From NCBI RefSeq assembly GCF_014779665.1, contig NZ_JACXYY010000002.1:578316-642315 (forward strand): a stretch of 64,000 bases of DNA, given 5' to 3'. Position 1 is the first letter of the stretch. Each line of letters starts with the position of its first letter. The notes beneath the pieces are model-generated. The model ran no database searches. It was not told the DNA's origin and was given only the letters and a program-made list of their open reading frames with translations. The DNA comes from Nocardioides hwasunensis (lineage in GTDB: Bacteria; Actinomycetota; Actinomycetes; Propionibacteriales; Nocardioidaceae). The position numbers were made by a program, and so were the translations under genes. Shown here piece by piece: positions 1 through 10,691 of this stretch.

Positions 1-639
1 GCGGTGCTCGACGCGCCGACGCCCACGCCCCAGGAGGCGGTGACCGAGCTCGTACGTCGAGCCGCCCGCTCGCACGGGGTCGCGTCCGGTGCCTGCCTGG
101 CCGACTACTACCGGCTGCGGCTCCAGCCGGCCCCGGGCAAGGCGAGCACGAAGGTGGCGATCGACCAGCTCGTCGAGGACGGTGAGCTGGTCCCCGTGCG
201 GGTCCAGGGGTGGAAGCCGCAGGCCTACCTCCACCGCGACGCCCGGCTGCCGAGACGGGTGGGGGCCCGGGCACTCCTGAGCCCGTTCGACCCGGTGGTG
301 TGGCAGCGCGCCCGCGCCGAGGCCCTCTTCGACTTCTTCTACCGCATCGAGATCTACGTGCCGAGGGAGCAGCGGCTCCACGGCTACTACGTGCTGCCGT
401 TCCTGCTCGGCGACCGGCTCGTGGGCCGCGTCGACCTCAAGGCCGACCGGGCCGCCCGCGCCCTGCTCGTGCCGGGTGCCTTCGTGGAGCCGGGCGCCCC
501 GCCGGAGACCGTCGAGGAGCTCGCCGCCGAGCTCCGCCGGCTCGCCGGCTGGCTGGGCCTCGACGACGTCGTCGTCGGCCGCGGGTCGGGCGCGTCGGGC
601 GACCTGTTGCAGGCATTGGGTGAGGCGTTGGAGCGGTAG
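1..639 (+). CDS. Winged-helix DNA-binding protein, YcaQ type (5' truncated)
   Basis: This is the C-terminal part (about 212 residues) of a protein whose start lies left of the window. It resembles the YcaQ/AlkZ-like winged-helix family, which includes E. coli YcaQ, a DNA glycosylase that unhooks interstrand crosslinks. The block [14 protein letters not shown] followed by FYRIEIYVP and [19 protein letters not shown] is characteristic of the family's C-terminal half. The catalytic QxQ/QxD motif would be in the missing part, so activity cannot be judged. The stop codon is 15 nt before secA, so the two could share a transcript. The family call is good; the DNA-repair role is inferred from homologues. 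Confidence 0.8.
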   Translation, partial: AVLDAPTPTPQEAVTELVRRAARSHGVASGACLADYYRLRLQPAPGKASTKVAIDQLVEDGELVPVRVQGWKPQAYLHRDARLPRRVGARALLSPFDPVVWQRARAEALFDFFYRIEIYVPREQRLHGYYVLPFLLGDRLVGRVDLKADRAARALLVPGAFVEPGAPPETVEELAAELRRLAGWLGLDDVVVGRGSGASGDLLQALGEALER

Positions 640-654
640 GTAGAGTTACCACTC

Positions 655-3504
<2,850 letters not shown>

Positions 3505-3510
3505 CGCCGC

Positions 3511-4029
3511 TCAGCCGAACGACAGGGCGACGCACTGCCAGCGGTCCCGCACGACCTCGAACCGTGCGGCGACCGCGCGTGAGCGCCGCCCGTAGCGCAC
3601 GTGCGCGCTCGCCTCGGCGGCGTCGTCGCGGATCAGGGCGGTGCGGACGCTCATGATCACGGGTCGGGTCGGGTTGGGCCCGCGCGAGCGACCGGGCGCC
3701 CCGGCCGCCTCGCTGATCGCGCGGGATCGCCGCACGAGGTCGTCGTAGACCTCCGGCACCGAGTGGCGCAGCACCTGGCTCACCGGACGGTCGCCCGACG
3801 CGATCTCGACGACCGCGGCGAGGTAGCGGGCGATGATGGCGTCCACCTGCTGTCGGTCGGCGGTGCCACCCACGACGAGGTCGTTGGTGCGGGCGAGCCG
3901 TGGCCGCGGGCGCGGGGGAGCCGTGCGCGGAGTCAGGTCGAGCGCCAGCGAGCCCTGGACGCTCGCCATCGGCGAGCCGGGTCGCAGGAGGATGACCTCG
4001 GCCGTGGAGGTGTCCGGTGTGGGCATCAT
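3511..4029 (-). CDS. Rv3235-family protein
   Basis: A 172-residue basic, proline- and arginine-rich protein resembling the actinobacterial Rv3235 family. The first 60 residues are low in predicted structure (PRTAPPRPRPRLAR). The C-terminal half is a compact alpha/beta region ending SRAVAARFEVVRDRWQCVALSFG, with the conserved W-x-C near the end. The function is unknown. It overlaps the upstream LysM protein gene by 4 nt (ATGA), so the two are probably translationally coupled. In M. tuberculosis this family also lies a few genes from secA1, which agrees with the position here. No signal peptide or membrane segment is visible. Confidence 0.7.
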   Translation of the reverse strand: MMPTPDTSTAEVILLRPGSPMASVQGSLALDLTPRTAPPRPRPRLARTNDLVVGGTADRQQVDAIIARYLAAVVEIASGDRPVSQVLRHSVPEVYDDLVRRSRAISEAAGAPGRSRGPNPTRPVIMSVRTALIRDDAAEASAHVRYGRRSRAVAARFEVVRDRWQCVALSFG

Positions 4030-4715
4030 CGTGCTCCGTCCGTGTCGTGGTGGTCGTTGCTGTCGTGGGTGTCGCCGGGCAGGTGCAGCGCCTGGCCGGG
4101 AAGGATCAGGTCGGGGTCGTCGCCCACGACGTCTCGGTTGGCCTGCCAGATGGTCCGCCAGCGCTGGTCGATGGACGTCTCGCCGACCGGATGTGCGGCG
4201 GCGATCGCCCAGAGGGATTCACCGGGCCGCACGACGTGGGCGTCCACCCGGACGCTCGCCGGGCGGATCGTCGCATGCGCGGGGCGCGGTCCGTGCCGCT
4301 CGGGGGCGACGGCCCGCTCGGGCAGGCTCAGCCCGACCAGGCCTTCACGACCGTCGCTACCGGCCCGGTCCCCAGCGGCCAGCGCGGGTGTGCTGGTGCC
4401 GGCGACCACGGCCGCGCCGCACGCGACCAGGACCCACCGGCGGACGGTGCCGCCGGCCACGCTCGTCACGCCGGGGCGGCGACGATCCAGGAGCAGCGCA
4501 GCGACCGTCGCGGTCGTGATGACCCAGAGCCAGGCGGCGGCCAGCGCCAGCCCCGTGGCGCACACCGCGACGACCAGGTCGATGACGTCGTCACCGGCTC
4601 CGGTGCGGGTGGCGTGCCAGGCGCCCGGGGCGAGGGCCGCCGCACCGAGGGCGGCGCTCGTCGCCCCCAGCCAGACCACCACGGGGCGCACCACCCTGAC
4701 AGCTCTCCGAGACAC
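4026..4715 (-). CDS. Membrane-anchored LysM domain protein
   Basis: A 229-residue protein with three hydrophobic segments, at about 10-30, 44-75 and 93-113. An extracytoplasmic region follows and ends in one LysM domain at about 160-215 (HVVRPGESLWAIAAAH, then WQANRDVVGDDPDLILPGQ). LysM modules bind N-acetylglucosamine-containing peptidoglycan, so the protein probably sits in the membrane and touches the wall. The start is a GTG at the edge of an AT-richer divergent spacer (4716-4811) shared with the next rightward gene. It is the first gene of a two-gene unit with the Rv3235-type gene. No catalytic domain is seen. Confidence 0.8.
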   Translation of the reverse strand: MSRRAVRVVRPVVVWLGATSAALGAAALAPGAWHATRTGAGDDVIDLVVAVCATGLALAAAWLWVITTATVAALLLDRRRPGVTSVAGGTVRRWVLVACGAAVVAGTSTPALAAGDRAGSDGREGLVGLSLPERAVAPERHGPRPAHATIRPASVRVDAHVVRPGESLWAIAAAHPVGETSIDQRWRTIWQANRDVVGDDPDLILPGQALHLPGDTHDSNDHHDTDGAR

Positions 4716-4811
4716 CCCTGAACCTTTCGTTTGCGTCTGTTTGCATCATTCAACGAACGTTCACGAGTGTTGTCAAAGGTTTCTCCACAGCCGGGTGCTT
4801 AGAGTGGTGCG

Positions 4812-5363
4812 ATGTCCTGGGAGCACGAGCTGTTCGCGCTGTTCGACGATCTCGAGGGTCAGGCAGCGGCGGCGTGGGAGGCCGACCGTGAGGCGGAGAT
4901 CGCCGATCGCGCCCGCGCCGAGTACGCCGCGGTGACCCTGGCCAGCCGCCTGATGGCCACGCGTGGACGTGACGTGGCGCTGGACCTGCCGCACGTCGGT
5001 CGGATCGAGGGGCGCCTGGCGCGAGTCGGTGAGGGATGGTGCCTGCTCAGCGGGTCCGGGCAGGACTGGATCGTCTCGGTGCGTGCCGTCGCCGGGGTGC
5101 GCGGAGCGACCGAGCGCTCGGTGCCGGAGGTGGCCTGGTCACCGGTCGACCGGCTGGGGCTGCGAGCGGCGCTGCGCCGGCTCGCCGACGCCGAGGCGCG
5201 TTGCCTGGTGCACCTCGCCGACGGTCGCCGTCACGAGGCCTACGTCGAGCGCGTCGGTGCCGACTTCCTCGAGTGCCGGACGGTCGCGGACGCGGGCGAC
5301 CCGCGCGAGGTGGTGCTGGTGCCCTACGACGGGTTGGTGGCCGTCCAGAGCAGGGACGACTGA
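4812..5363 (+). CDS. Conserved hypothetical protein with two small beta-rich modules
   Basis: A 183-residue soluble protein with no family I can name. Residues 1-45 are acidic and helical (ELFALFDDLEGQAAAAWEAD). Two similar-looking beta-rich segments follow: about 53-98 (LDLPHVGRIEGRLARVGEGW...WIVSVRAVAGVRG) and about 125-180 (CLVHLADGRRHEAYVERVGADF...LVPYDGLVAVQS). Each has the pattern of a short Sm-like or PRC-like barrel. The gene runs divergently from the LysM gene and converges with tatB. The start ATG follows an AT-richer spacer; no strong Shine-Dalgarno sequence is obvious. The function is unknown. Confidence 0.6.
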   Translation: MSWEHELFALFDDLEGQAAAAWEADREAEIADRARAEYAAVTLASRLMATRGRDVALDLPHVGRIEGRLARVGEGWCLLSGSGQDWIVSVRAVAGVRGATERSVPEVAWSPVDRLGLRAALRRLADAEARCLVHLADGRRHEAYVERVGADFLECRTVADAGDPREVVLVPYDGLVAVQSRDD

Positions 5364-5391
5364 CCGGGCGTCGTCAGGCGATCGGAAGCGA

Positions 5392-5721
5392 TCAGGTCGC
5401 GTCGACGTCGTACGGCGGGACCTGGCCCTCGGGCAGCCGATCCCTCTCGGCCTGCTCGGCCTGCTCGCGGTCGACCTCGGCCATCGCCTCGGTGATGTGC
5501 TTGCGCACGATCGCGCGGGGGTCGAGGTCGCGGAGCTGGAGGTCGGCGTAGTCCGGGCCGAGCTCGTTGCGGAGCTCGTCGCGGGCGTTGTTGGCCAGCC
5601 CCCGCGCGCGGTGGAGCAGCTGCGCCGCCTGGCGGGCCAGGTCCGGGAGCTTGTCCGGCCCGAGCACGAGCACGGCCACCAGCGCGATCACAGCCAGCTC
5701 CATGAGCCCGACGTCGAACAT
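5392..5721 (-). CDS. tatB: Twin-arginine translocase subunit TatB
   Basis: A 109-residue TatB, the receptor partner of TatC in exporting folded proteins. The sequence begins MFDVGLMELAVIALVAVLVLGP: one short transmembrane helix, then the conserved G-P hinge, an amphipathic helix (DKLPDLARQAAQLLHRARGL) and a polar tail. The family signature glutamate (E8) in the transmembrane helix is present. It lies 18 nt downstream of the Mrp ATPase gene on the same strand. The size and the longer polar tail favour TatB over TatA. Neither TatA nor TatC is in the window, as is usual for actinobacteria. Confidence 0.92.
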   Translation of the reverse strand: MFDVGLMELAVIALVAVLVLGPDKLPDLARQAAQLLHRARGLANNARDELRNELGPDYADLQLRDLDPRAIVRKHITEAMAEVDREQAEQAERDRLPEGQVPPYDVDAT

Positions 5722-5739
5722 GGTTGTAGAACCTACTGG

Positions 5740-6900
5740 CTAGAACGTGCTCGAGGGGACAAGACCCAGCTGCATGCCGGCGAGCCCGCGACCGCGGCCC
5801 GCGAGCGCGGTGGCGATCCCGGTCAGCTCCCGGGCGGCCGGAGCGGACGGGTCGGCCTCCACGATGGGCTTGCCCACGTCGCCGCCCTCGCGCAGCGAGA
5901 CGTCGAGCGGGATCTGCGCCAGCACCGGCACGTCGTAGCCGAAGCGCTCGGACAGCGTCCTGGCCACCCGGGCACCGCCGCCGCTGCCGAACACCTCGAG
6001 CCGGTGGTCGTCCTCGGCGGGGCAGTGCGGGCACGGCAGGTAGCTCATGTTCTCCACGACGCCGACCACGCGCTGGTGCATCATCGAGGCCATCGTGCCG
6101 GCGCGCTCGGCGACCTCGGCGGCGGCCTCCTGCGGCGTGGTCACGACGATCACCTCGGCGCTCGGCAGGTGCTGGCCCAGCGAGATCGCCACGTCGCCGG
6201 TGCCCGGGGGCAGGTCGAGCAGGAGCGCGTCCAGGTCGCCCCAGTAGACGTCGGCGAGCATCTGGACCAGGGCCCGGTCGAGCATCGGACCGCGCCACGC
6301 GACGACCTGGTCGCGTCGGGGCTTGAGCATGCCGATCGAGATCACCGAGACGCCGCTGGGGGTCGGCACCGGCATGATGAGGTCGTCGACCTGGGTGGGC
6401 CGGGTGTCGGCGACGCCGAGCATCGCGGGGACGGAGTGGCCGTAGATGTCGGCGTCGACGACGCCCACCTTCAGGCCCTGCGCGGCGAGCGCGAGGGCGA
6501 GGTTGACGGTGACCGACGACTTGCCGACGCCGCCCTTGCCGCTCGCGATCGCGTAGACCTTGGTCAGCGAGCCGGGCTGGGCGAAGGGGATCTCGCGCTG
6601 GGCGCGGCCGTCGCTGAGGATCTCCTTGAGGCCTGCACGCTGCTCGGCGCTCATCACGCCGAGGCTCAGGTCGACGGAGCTCACGCCGGGCACCTTCGAG
6701 ACGGCGGCGGTGACGTCGCGGTTGATGGTGTCCTTGAGCGGGCAGCCGGCCACGGTGAGGAGCACGTGGACCGCGACCGATCCGTCGTCGGCGACCTCGA
6801 CCGAGTCGACCATCCCCAGCTCCGTGATCGGGCGCTTGATCTCCGGGTCGTCGACGGTCGCCAGGGCGTCCATCACCTGCTGCTGCGTGGGGGTGCTCAT
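5740..6900 (-). CDS. mrp: Mrp/NBP35-family iron-sulfur carrier ATPase
   Basis: A 386-residue Mrp/ApbC-type P-loop ATPase thought to assemble or carry Fe-S clusters. Residues about 1-85 form the MIP18/DUF59 domain (DPEIKRPITELGMVDSV). The deviant Walker A GKGGVGKSS is near 118, followed by VGVVDADIYGHSVPAMLG and the LLLDLPPGTGD Walker B region. The CxxC pair that binds a bridging cluster appears in SYLPCPHC near 288. The start was set at the ATG at 6900 (MSTPTQQQVMDALATV); the reading frame extends further upstream but over unrelated sequence antisense to the neighbouring gene. It lies between the DUF1003 gene and tatB on the same strand. Confidence 0.93.
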   Translation of the reverse strand: MSTPTQQQVMDALATVDDPEIKRPITELGMVDSVEVADDGSVAVHVLLTVAGCPLKDTINRDVTAAVSKVPGVSSVDLSLGVMSAEQRAGLKEILSDGRAQREIPFAQPGSLTKVYAIASGKGGVGKSSVTVNLALALAAQGLKVGVVDADIYGHSVPAMLGVADTRPTQVDDLIMPVPTPSGVSVISIGMLKPRRDQVVAWRGPMLDRALVQMLADVYWGDLDALLLDLPPGTGDVAISLGQHLPSAEVIVVTTPQEAAAEVAERAGTMASMMHQRVVGVVENMSYLPCPHCPAEDDHRLEVFGSGGGARVARTLSERFGYDVPVLAQIPLDVSLREGGDVGKPIVEADPSAPAARELTGIATALAGRGRGLAGMQLGLVPSSTF

Positions 6901-6931
6901 GATGCCCGAGTCTACGAGCCGGGTCCCGACG

Positions 6932-7474
6932 TCACGGGCCCGGTCGGGAAACCTGGTCGGGCGGTGGCTGGGAGTCGTCCGGGGCGGCGGGCCGCTGCAG
7001 GTCCTCGATGTCGCCGAGCAGGCCGCGCAGCTCGGAGCGGAGGAAGTCGCGGGTGGCCACCTCGCCGACCGCCATCCGCAGCGACGCCACCTCGCGGGCG
7101 AGGAACTCCATGTCGGCGTGGGCACGGGCGTTGGCCTGGCGGTCCTGCTCCGCGACGACCTTGTCGCGCTGCTCCTGACGGTTCTGCGCGAGCAGGATGA
7201 GCGGAGCGGCGTACGACGCCTGGAGGCTCAGCATCAGGGTCAGGAAGATGAAGGGGAACTCGTCGAAGCGCAGGCTCTCCGGGGCCAGGACGTTCCACAG
7301 GATCCACACCGCCACGAACGCGGTCATCCAGAGCAGGAACTTGGCCGTGCCCATGTAGCGGGCGAACGACTCGGCGAAGACGCCGAACGCGTCGGCGTCG
7401 ACGTTGGGGCGCGGGACGAGCTGGCGGCGGGTCTCGCGCGGGGTGTCGAGGCGTGGGCGTCGGTTGTCGCTCAT
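6932..7474 (-). CDS. DUF1003 membrane protein
   Basis: A 180-residue protein matching the DUF1003 family. It has two transmembrane helices at about 46-66 (LLWMTAFVAVWILWNVLAP) and 73-95 (FPFIFLTLMLSLQASYAAPLI), with the conserved FDEFPFIFL and LAQNRQ segments. A long cytoplasmic helical tail follows. The family function is unknown. The start overlaps the stop of the upstream MgtE_N/CBS gene by 4 nt, so they are translationally coupled. This pairing is common in actinobacteria and suggests a joint role in ion homeostasis, but the sequence does not prove it. Confidence 0.88.
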   Translation of the reverse strand: MSDNRRPRLDTPRETRRQLVPRPNVDADAFGVFAESFARYMGTAKFLLWMTAFVAVWILWNVLAPESLRFDEFPFIFLTLMLSLQASYAAPLILLAQNRQEQRDKVVAEQDRQANARAHADMEFLAREVASLRMAVGEVATRDFLRSELRGLLGDIEDLQRPAAPDDSQPPPDQVSRPGP

Positions 7475-8763
7475 CCGGCACCCCCGGCGACCCTGCCGGT
7501 GATGGGTCCGGGCCGCGGAGCGCGGTCACGCCAGCCCTCGGGGAGCATGTGGTCGAGCAGGTCGTCGACGGTGACGGCCCCGATGAGGCGACCCTCCTCG
7601 TCGACGACCGGTGCGGCGACCAGGTTGTAGGTCGCCAGGTGGGCGGCCACCTCGTCCATCGAGGCGTCCGCGCGCAGCGGGTCCATCGAGTCGTCGAGGG
7701 CCGCGGCGACCAGCGTCGAGGGCGGCTCCCGGAGCAGTCGCTGGATGTGCGCGGCGCCGAGCAGTCGGCCGGTCGGCGTCTCCAGCGGCTGGCGGCACAC
7801 GTAGACCAGTGCCGCGAGCGAGGGCGTCAGCTCGGGGTTGCGCACGTGGGCGAGCGCGTCGGCGATCGTGGCGTCGGGGGAGAGGATCACCGGCTCCGGG
7901 GTCATCATCGCGCCGGCCGTGTTGTCGTCGTACGACATCAGACGGCGCACGTCCTCGGCCTCGTCGGGCTCCATCAGCCCCAGCAGCGTCGCGGCCGTCT
8001 CCGGGTTGAGGTCGGCGATCAGGTCGGCGGCGTCGTCGGCCGACATCTCCTCCAGCACGTCGGCGGCGCGCTCGGAGTCGAGGTGCTCGAGGATCTCGAC
8101 CTGGTCCTCCTCCGGCAGCTCCTCCAACACGTCCGCGAGCCGCTCGTCGTCCAGCGCGGCCACGACCGCCGTGCGCCGCTCGGGGGGCAGGTCGTGGATC
8201 ATGTTGGCCGCGTCGGCCGGGCGCATGTCGTTGAGGGCGGCGATCAGGTGGGTGGCGCCCTGTGCCGCGTCGGGCGTGATGAACCCGGTGACGTCGCGCC
8301 ACTCGGCGACGTGGGTCTGCCCACGGCGGCGGAAGCCCTTGCTCGGCTCCTGCACGGCGACGCGCGAGATGACCCAATCGCGGTTGCGCGCCTGCTCCAT
8401 CGCGACGTCGAAGACGACCCCCGTCACGCCCGCGTCCTTCGCGGAGTCCTGGATGGTCACCGTGCGGTCGAGCATCTGACCCATCACCAGGGTCTCGGTG
8501 CCGCGCTGCTCGAAGCGACGCATGTTGAGCAGCCCGGTGGTGTGCACCTGGCCGCTGTCGATCGCGGTGATGCGGGTCATCGGCACGAAGATCCTCCGGC
8601 GGCCGAAGATCTCGGCGACCATGCCCAGGACCCGTGGCTGGCTCGCCTCGGTGCGGATCGCGACGACGAGGTCGCGCACCTTGGCCACCTGGTCGCCCTG
8701 CGGGTCGAAGATCGGCAGTCCGACCAGCTTGGCGACGAAGACGCGGGTCGGGGCGGTGCTCAC
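7471..8763 (-). CDS. MgtE N-terminal/CBS domain protein with PRC-like barrel
   Basis: A 430-residue soluble protein starting at the GTG at 8763 (MSTAPTRVFVAKLVG). Residues about 1-80 form a PRC-like barrel (LPIFDPQGDQVAKVRDLVV). Residues about 155-280 are an MgtE_N superhelix with LADVLEELPEEDQVEILEHL and the MSADDAADLIADL repeat. Residues about 285-415 are a pair of CBS domains (MTPEPVILSPDATIADAL, then DEEGRLIGAVTVDDLLDHMLP). The transmembrane magnesium channel of true MgtE is absent, so this is more likely a Mg2+- or nucleotide-sensing protein than a transporter. It overlaps the DUF1003 gene by 4 nt. Confidence 0.88.
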   Translation of the reverse strand: MSTAPTRVFVAKLVGLPIFDPQGDQVAKVRDLVVAIRTEASQPRVLGMVAEIFGRRRIFVPMTRITAIDSGQVHTTGLLNMRRFEQRGTETLVMGQMLDRTVTIQDSAKDAGVTGVVFDVAMEQARNRDWVISRVAVQEPSKGFRRRGQTHVAEWRDVTGFITPDAAQGATHLIAALNDMRPADAANMIHDLPPERRTAVVAALDDERLADVLEELPEEDQVEILEHLDSERAADVLEEMSADDAADLIADLNPETAATLLGLMEPDEAEDVRRLMSYDDNTAGAMMTPEPVILSPDATIADALAHVRNPELTPSLAALVYVCRQPLETPTGRLLGAAHIQRLLREPPSTLVAAALDDSMDPLRADASMDEVAAHLATYNLVAAPVVDEEGRLIGAVTVDDLLDHMLPEGWRDRAPRPGPITGRVAGGAG

Positions 8764-8853
8764 CGGCGTAACGGTAGCGGTCCGCCGATGACGTGGGTGC
8801 GAGCGTGAAGATGGGTTACCCTCGATCGGCCCCCACGTCGCCCCTGGGGAGCC

Positions 8854-10047
8854 GTGCCCGAGCTCGTGTCGACGCCGAAGGATTCTTCCCCCGTGCCCTC
8901 CCACCGCGCTGCCAGCCGCCGGGCGGCGAAGCCTGCGCGACCGAGCTGGCGCCTGCTCGTGCCCGCGTGTGCTGTCACCGGAGTGATGGTGGTGTCGCTG
9001 CTGCTCCTTCCCGGGTCGGAGGACCAGCCGACGATCGGCGCGGCGTCGTCGAGCATCTCCGCGGCAGAGGTCGCGGCGACGCACACGCCAGGGGCGTCGC
9101 GCAGCGCACGACGTGAGGCCGGTCCGGTGATCCTCAAGGCGCGTCGCGCCGTGCCGCTCGACAACGCGGCGGCCCGCCAGGGCGTGAGCGTGATCAAGGA
9201 GCGCAAGCGGCAGGCGCGGATCAAGGTGCGCAAGGCGAGGCAGAAGGCCAAGCGCGAGCGCCGAGCAGCTCGTCGTGCGGCTCGGCTGGCGGCGATGGCG
9301 AAGACCTCGACGTTCCGCGTCGGCTCGCTCAACGTGCTCGGCAGCCAGCACACCCGCGGTGGCGCGCGCGGCTACGGTCCCGGCACCACGCGGGCGGCGA
9401 TGGCGGCGGACCTGGTGATGAACCGGGGCATCGACGTGCTCACGATGTCCGAGGTGCAGGACGACCAGCTCGGCGTGCTCACCAACCAGCTCGGCGGCTA
9501 CTCGATCTGGCCCCAGCAGACGCTCGGCAACAACACCCAGCGGCTCCAGATCGCGTGGCGCTCGGACAAGTTCGAGATGCTCGACAGCGGCTCGGTGAGC
9601 TTCACCTTCACCAGCCAGGTCATCCCGATGCCCTACGTCCTGCTGAAGGACCGCAGCACGGGGGCGCAGTTCTGGGTCATCTCGATCCACCAGTCGGCCG
9701 GTGGTCTCCAGGCCCAGCGCGACGCCTCGACCGTCGTCGCGATCAACCTGATGAAGCAGCTGATGGCCGAGAGCGGCAAGCCGGTCATCATCGGCGGCGA
9801 CATGAACGAGCACACCAAGTTCTTCTACAGCGTCTGCAACGCGACCGGGTTCCTCGCGGCCAACGGCGGCGGTGCCGGCTGCACGCTGCCGCCCCCGCCC
9901 CTGCGGGTGGACTGGATCATGGGCGGCGGCGGCGACGGCGTGAGCTTCTCGGGCTACGTCCAGGACGGGGCTACGCTGGGCCGGATCAGTGACCACTACA
10001 TGATCCACGCACAAGTCAGCGTCACGGACCCGGGGGACAAGCCATGA
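8854..10047 (+). CDS. Exported endonuclease/exonuclease/phosphatase (EEP) family protein
   Basis: A 397-residue protein. Residues about 30-52 form a signal anchor or signal peptide, then an Arg/Lys/Ala-rich linker (KERKRQARIKVRKARQKAKR) runs to about 145. An EEP-fold domain fills the rest. It starts at FRVGSLNVLGSQHT and has the catalytic-site blocks GGDMNEH (about 314-320) and SDHYM (about 378). EEP enzymes are metal-dependent phosphodiesterases such as DNase I and sphingomyelinases; the substrate here is unknown. The domain is clearly paralogous to the C-terminal domain of the 12097-15177 gene (shared LGSQHT, NEH, RVDWI). The GTG at 8854 was chosen; the GTG at 8866 is an alternative. The stop overlaps the next start (ATGA). 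Confidence 0.82.
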   Translation: MPELVSTPKDSSPVPSHRAASRRAAKPARPSWRLLVPACAVTGVMVVSLLLLPGSEDQPTIGAASSSISAAEVAATHTPGASRSARREAGPVILKARRAVPLDNAAARQGVSVIKERKRQARIKVRKARQKAKRERRAARRAARLAAMAKTSTFRVGSLNVLGSQHTRGGARGYGPGTTRAAMAADLVMNRGIDVLTMSEVQDDQLGVLTNQLGGYSIWPQQTLGNNTQRLQIAWRSDKFEMLDSGSVSFTFTSQVIPMPYVLLKDRSTGAQFWVISIHQSAGGLQAQRDASTVVAINLMKQLMAESGKPVIIGGDMNEHTKFFYSVCNATGFLAANGGGAGCTLPPPPLRVDWIMGGGGDGVSFSGYVQDGATLGRISDHYMIHAQVSVTDPGDKP

Positions 10048-10499
10048 GCCACACATCTGTCAGGAGCTCCAGGACACCGCGCGGGGCAGCACTGGCCCTC
10101 GTGCTCGTCGCGGGCCTCGGCCTCACCGCGTGCGGCGAGGACGACGGCGGCACCGCCGAGGATCCCTCGGCGGGGGAGACCACCAGTCCCTCCGACACGG
10201 CGTCGCCGACCGAGTCGCCCACCGACGAGCCGAGCGAGACGCCGTCCGAGCCGGCCGGGCCCGCCTGCGCCGACGTGTGGGTGGCCGGGGCGACGCTGCC
10301 GGAGAAGTACGACGGCTGCCAGGACGCCGAGAAGGACACGTGGGTCCAGGCCATGGTCTACCAGTGCTCCTCGGGGCAGCGGCTGGTCACCTACCAGCGC
10401 AACTTCTACGCCGCGAAGGGCGAGGTCATCACCGAGTCGGAGGTCCCGCTCGCACGTGACGAGAAGTTCCAGAAGATCCTGACAACCTGCGGGGCCTGA
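10044..10499 (+). CDS. Putative lipoprotein of unknown function
   Basis: A 151-residue protein with a lipoprotein signal peptide: basic N-terminus, hydrophobic core LALVLVAGLGL and lipobox LTAC (Cys at about residue 30). A low-complexity Ser/Thr/Pro/Glu linker at about 32-72 is typical of actinobacterial surface lipoproteins. A small domain with four cysteines follows (CADVW, DGCQD, QCSSG, final TCGA), probably two disulfides. I do not recognise the domain. The gene overlaps the EEP gene by 4 nt, so the two products are probably made together. Confidence 0.7.
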   Translation: MSHTSVRSSRTPRGAALALVLVAGLGLTACGEDDGGTAEDPSAGETTSPSDTASPTESPTDEPSETPSEPAGPACADVWVAGATLPEKYDGCQDAEKDTWVQAMVYQCSSGQRLVTYQRNFYAAKGEVITESEVPLARDEKFQKILTTCGA

Positions 10500-10691
10500 T
10501 CGGGGTCACACCCCCGGAGCCGCACGTCGTCACCTGCCAGACCGCAGACACACGCGCACCGACGTACCAGTGGTGCTGGTGTGACTGATGTGAAAATTGA
10601 GATACAGTCAGCCATCGTTCGTCACGGGGATCGTTGTTGCGTGCGCGCAACCACCTCTCCGCGACTCACACGAATCAGTGGGGAACCAGTC
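10500..10691 (+). promoter_or_regulatory. Spacer before the PLD-like gene, probable promoter region
   Basis: This 192-bp gap holds no convincing gene. Its middle is AT-richer than the surroundings (GTGAAAATTGAGATACAGTC around 10589-10608), which would suit a promoter for the exported PLD-like gene. I cannot place -35 and -10 boxes with certainty. The downstream frame is open from 10581, but that stretch lacks the look of coding sequence and the signal peptide begins only at 10692. Confidence 0.3.

Noticed and set aside
4755..4775. GAACGTTC-type palindrome as an SOS box in the LysM/4812 spacer
   Set aside because: It lacks the 4-bp spacing of the actinobacterial LexA site (CGAAC-N4-GTTCG), and neither neighbour is a DNA-damage gene.
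10581..10691. N-terminal extension of the PLD-like protein from 10581
   Set aside because: It would place 37 residues before a textbook signal peptide, and the stretch looks like promoter DNA.
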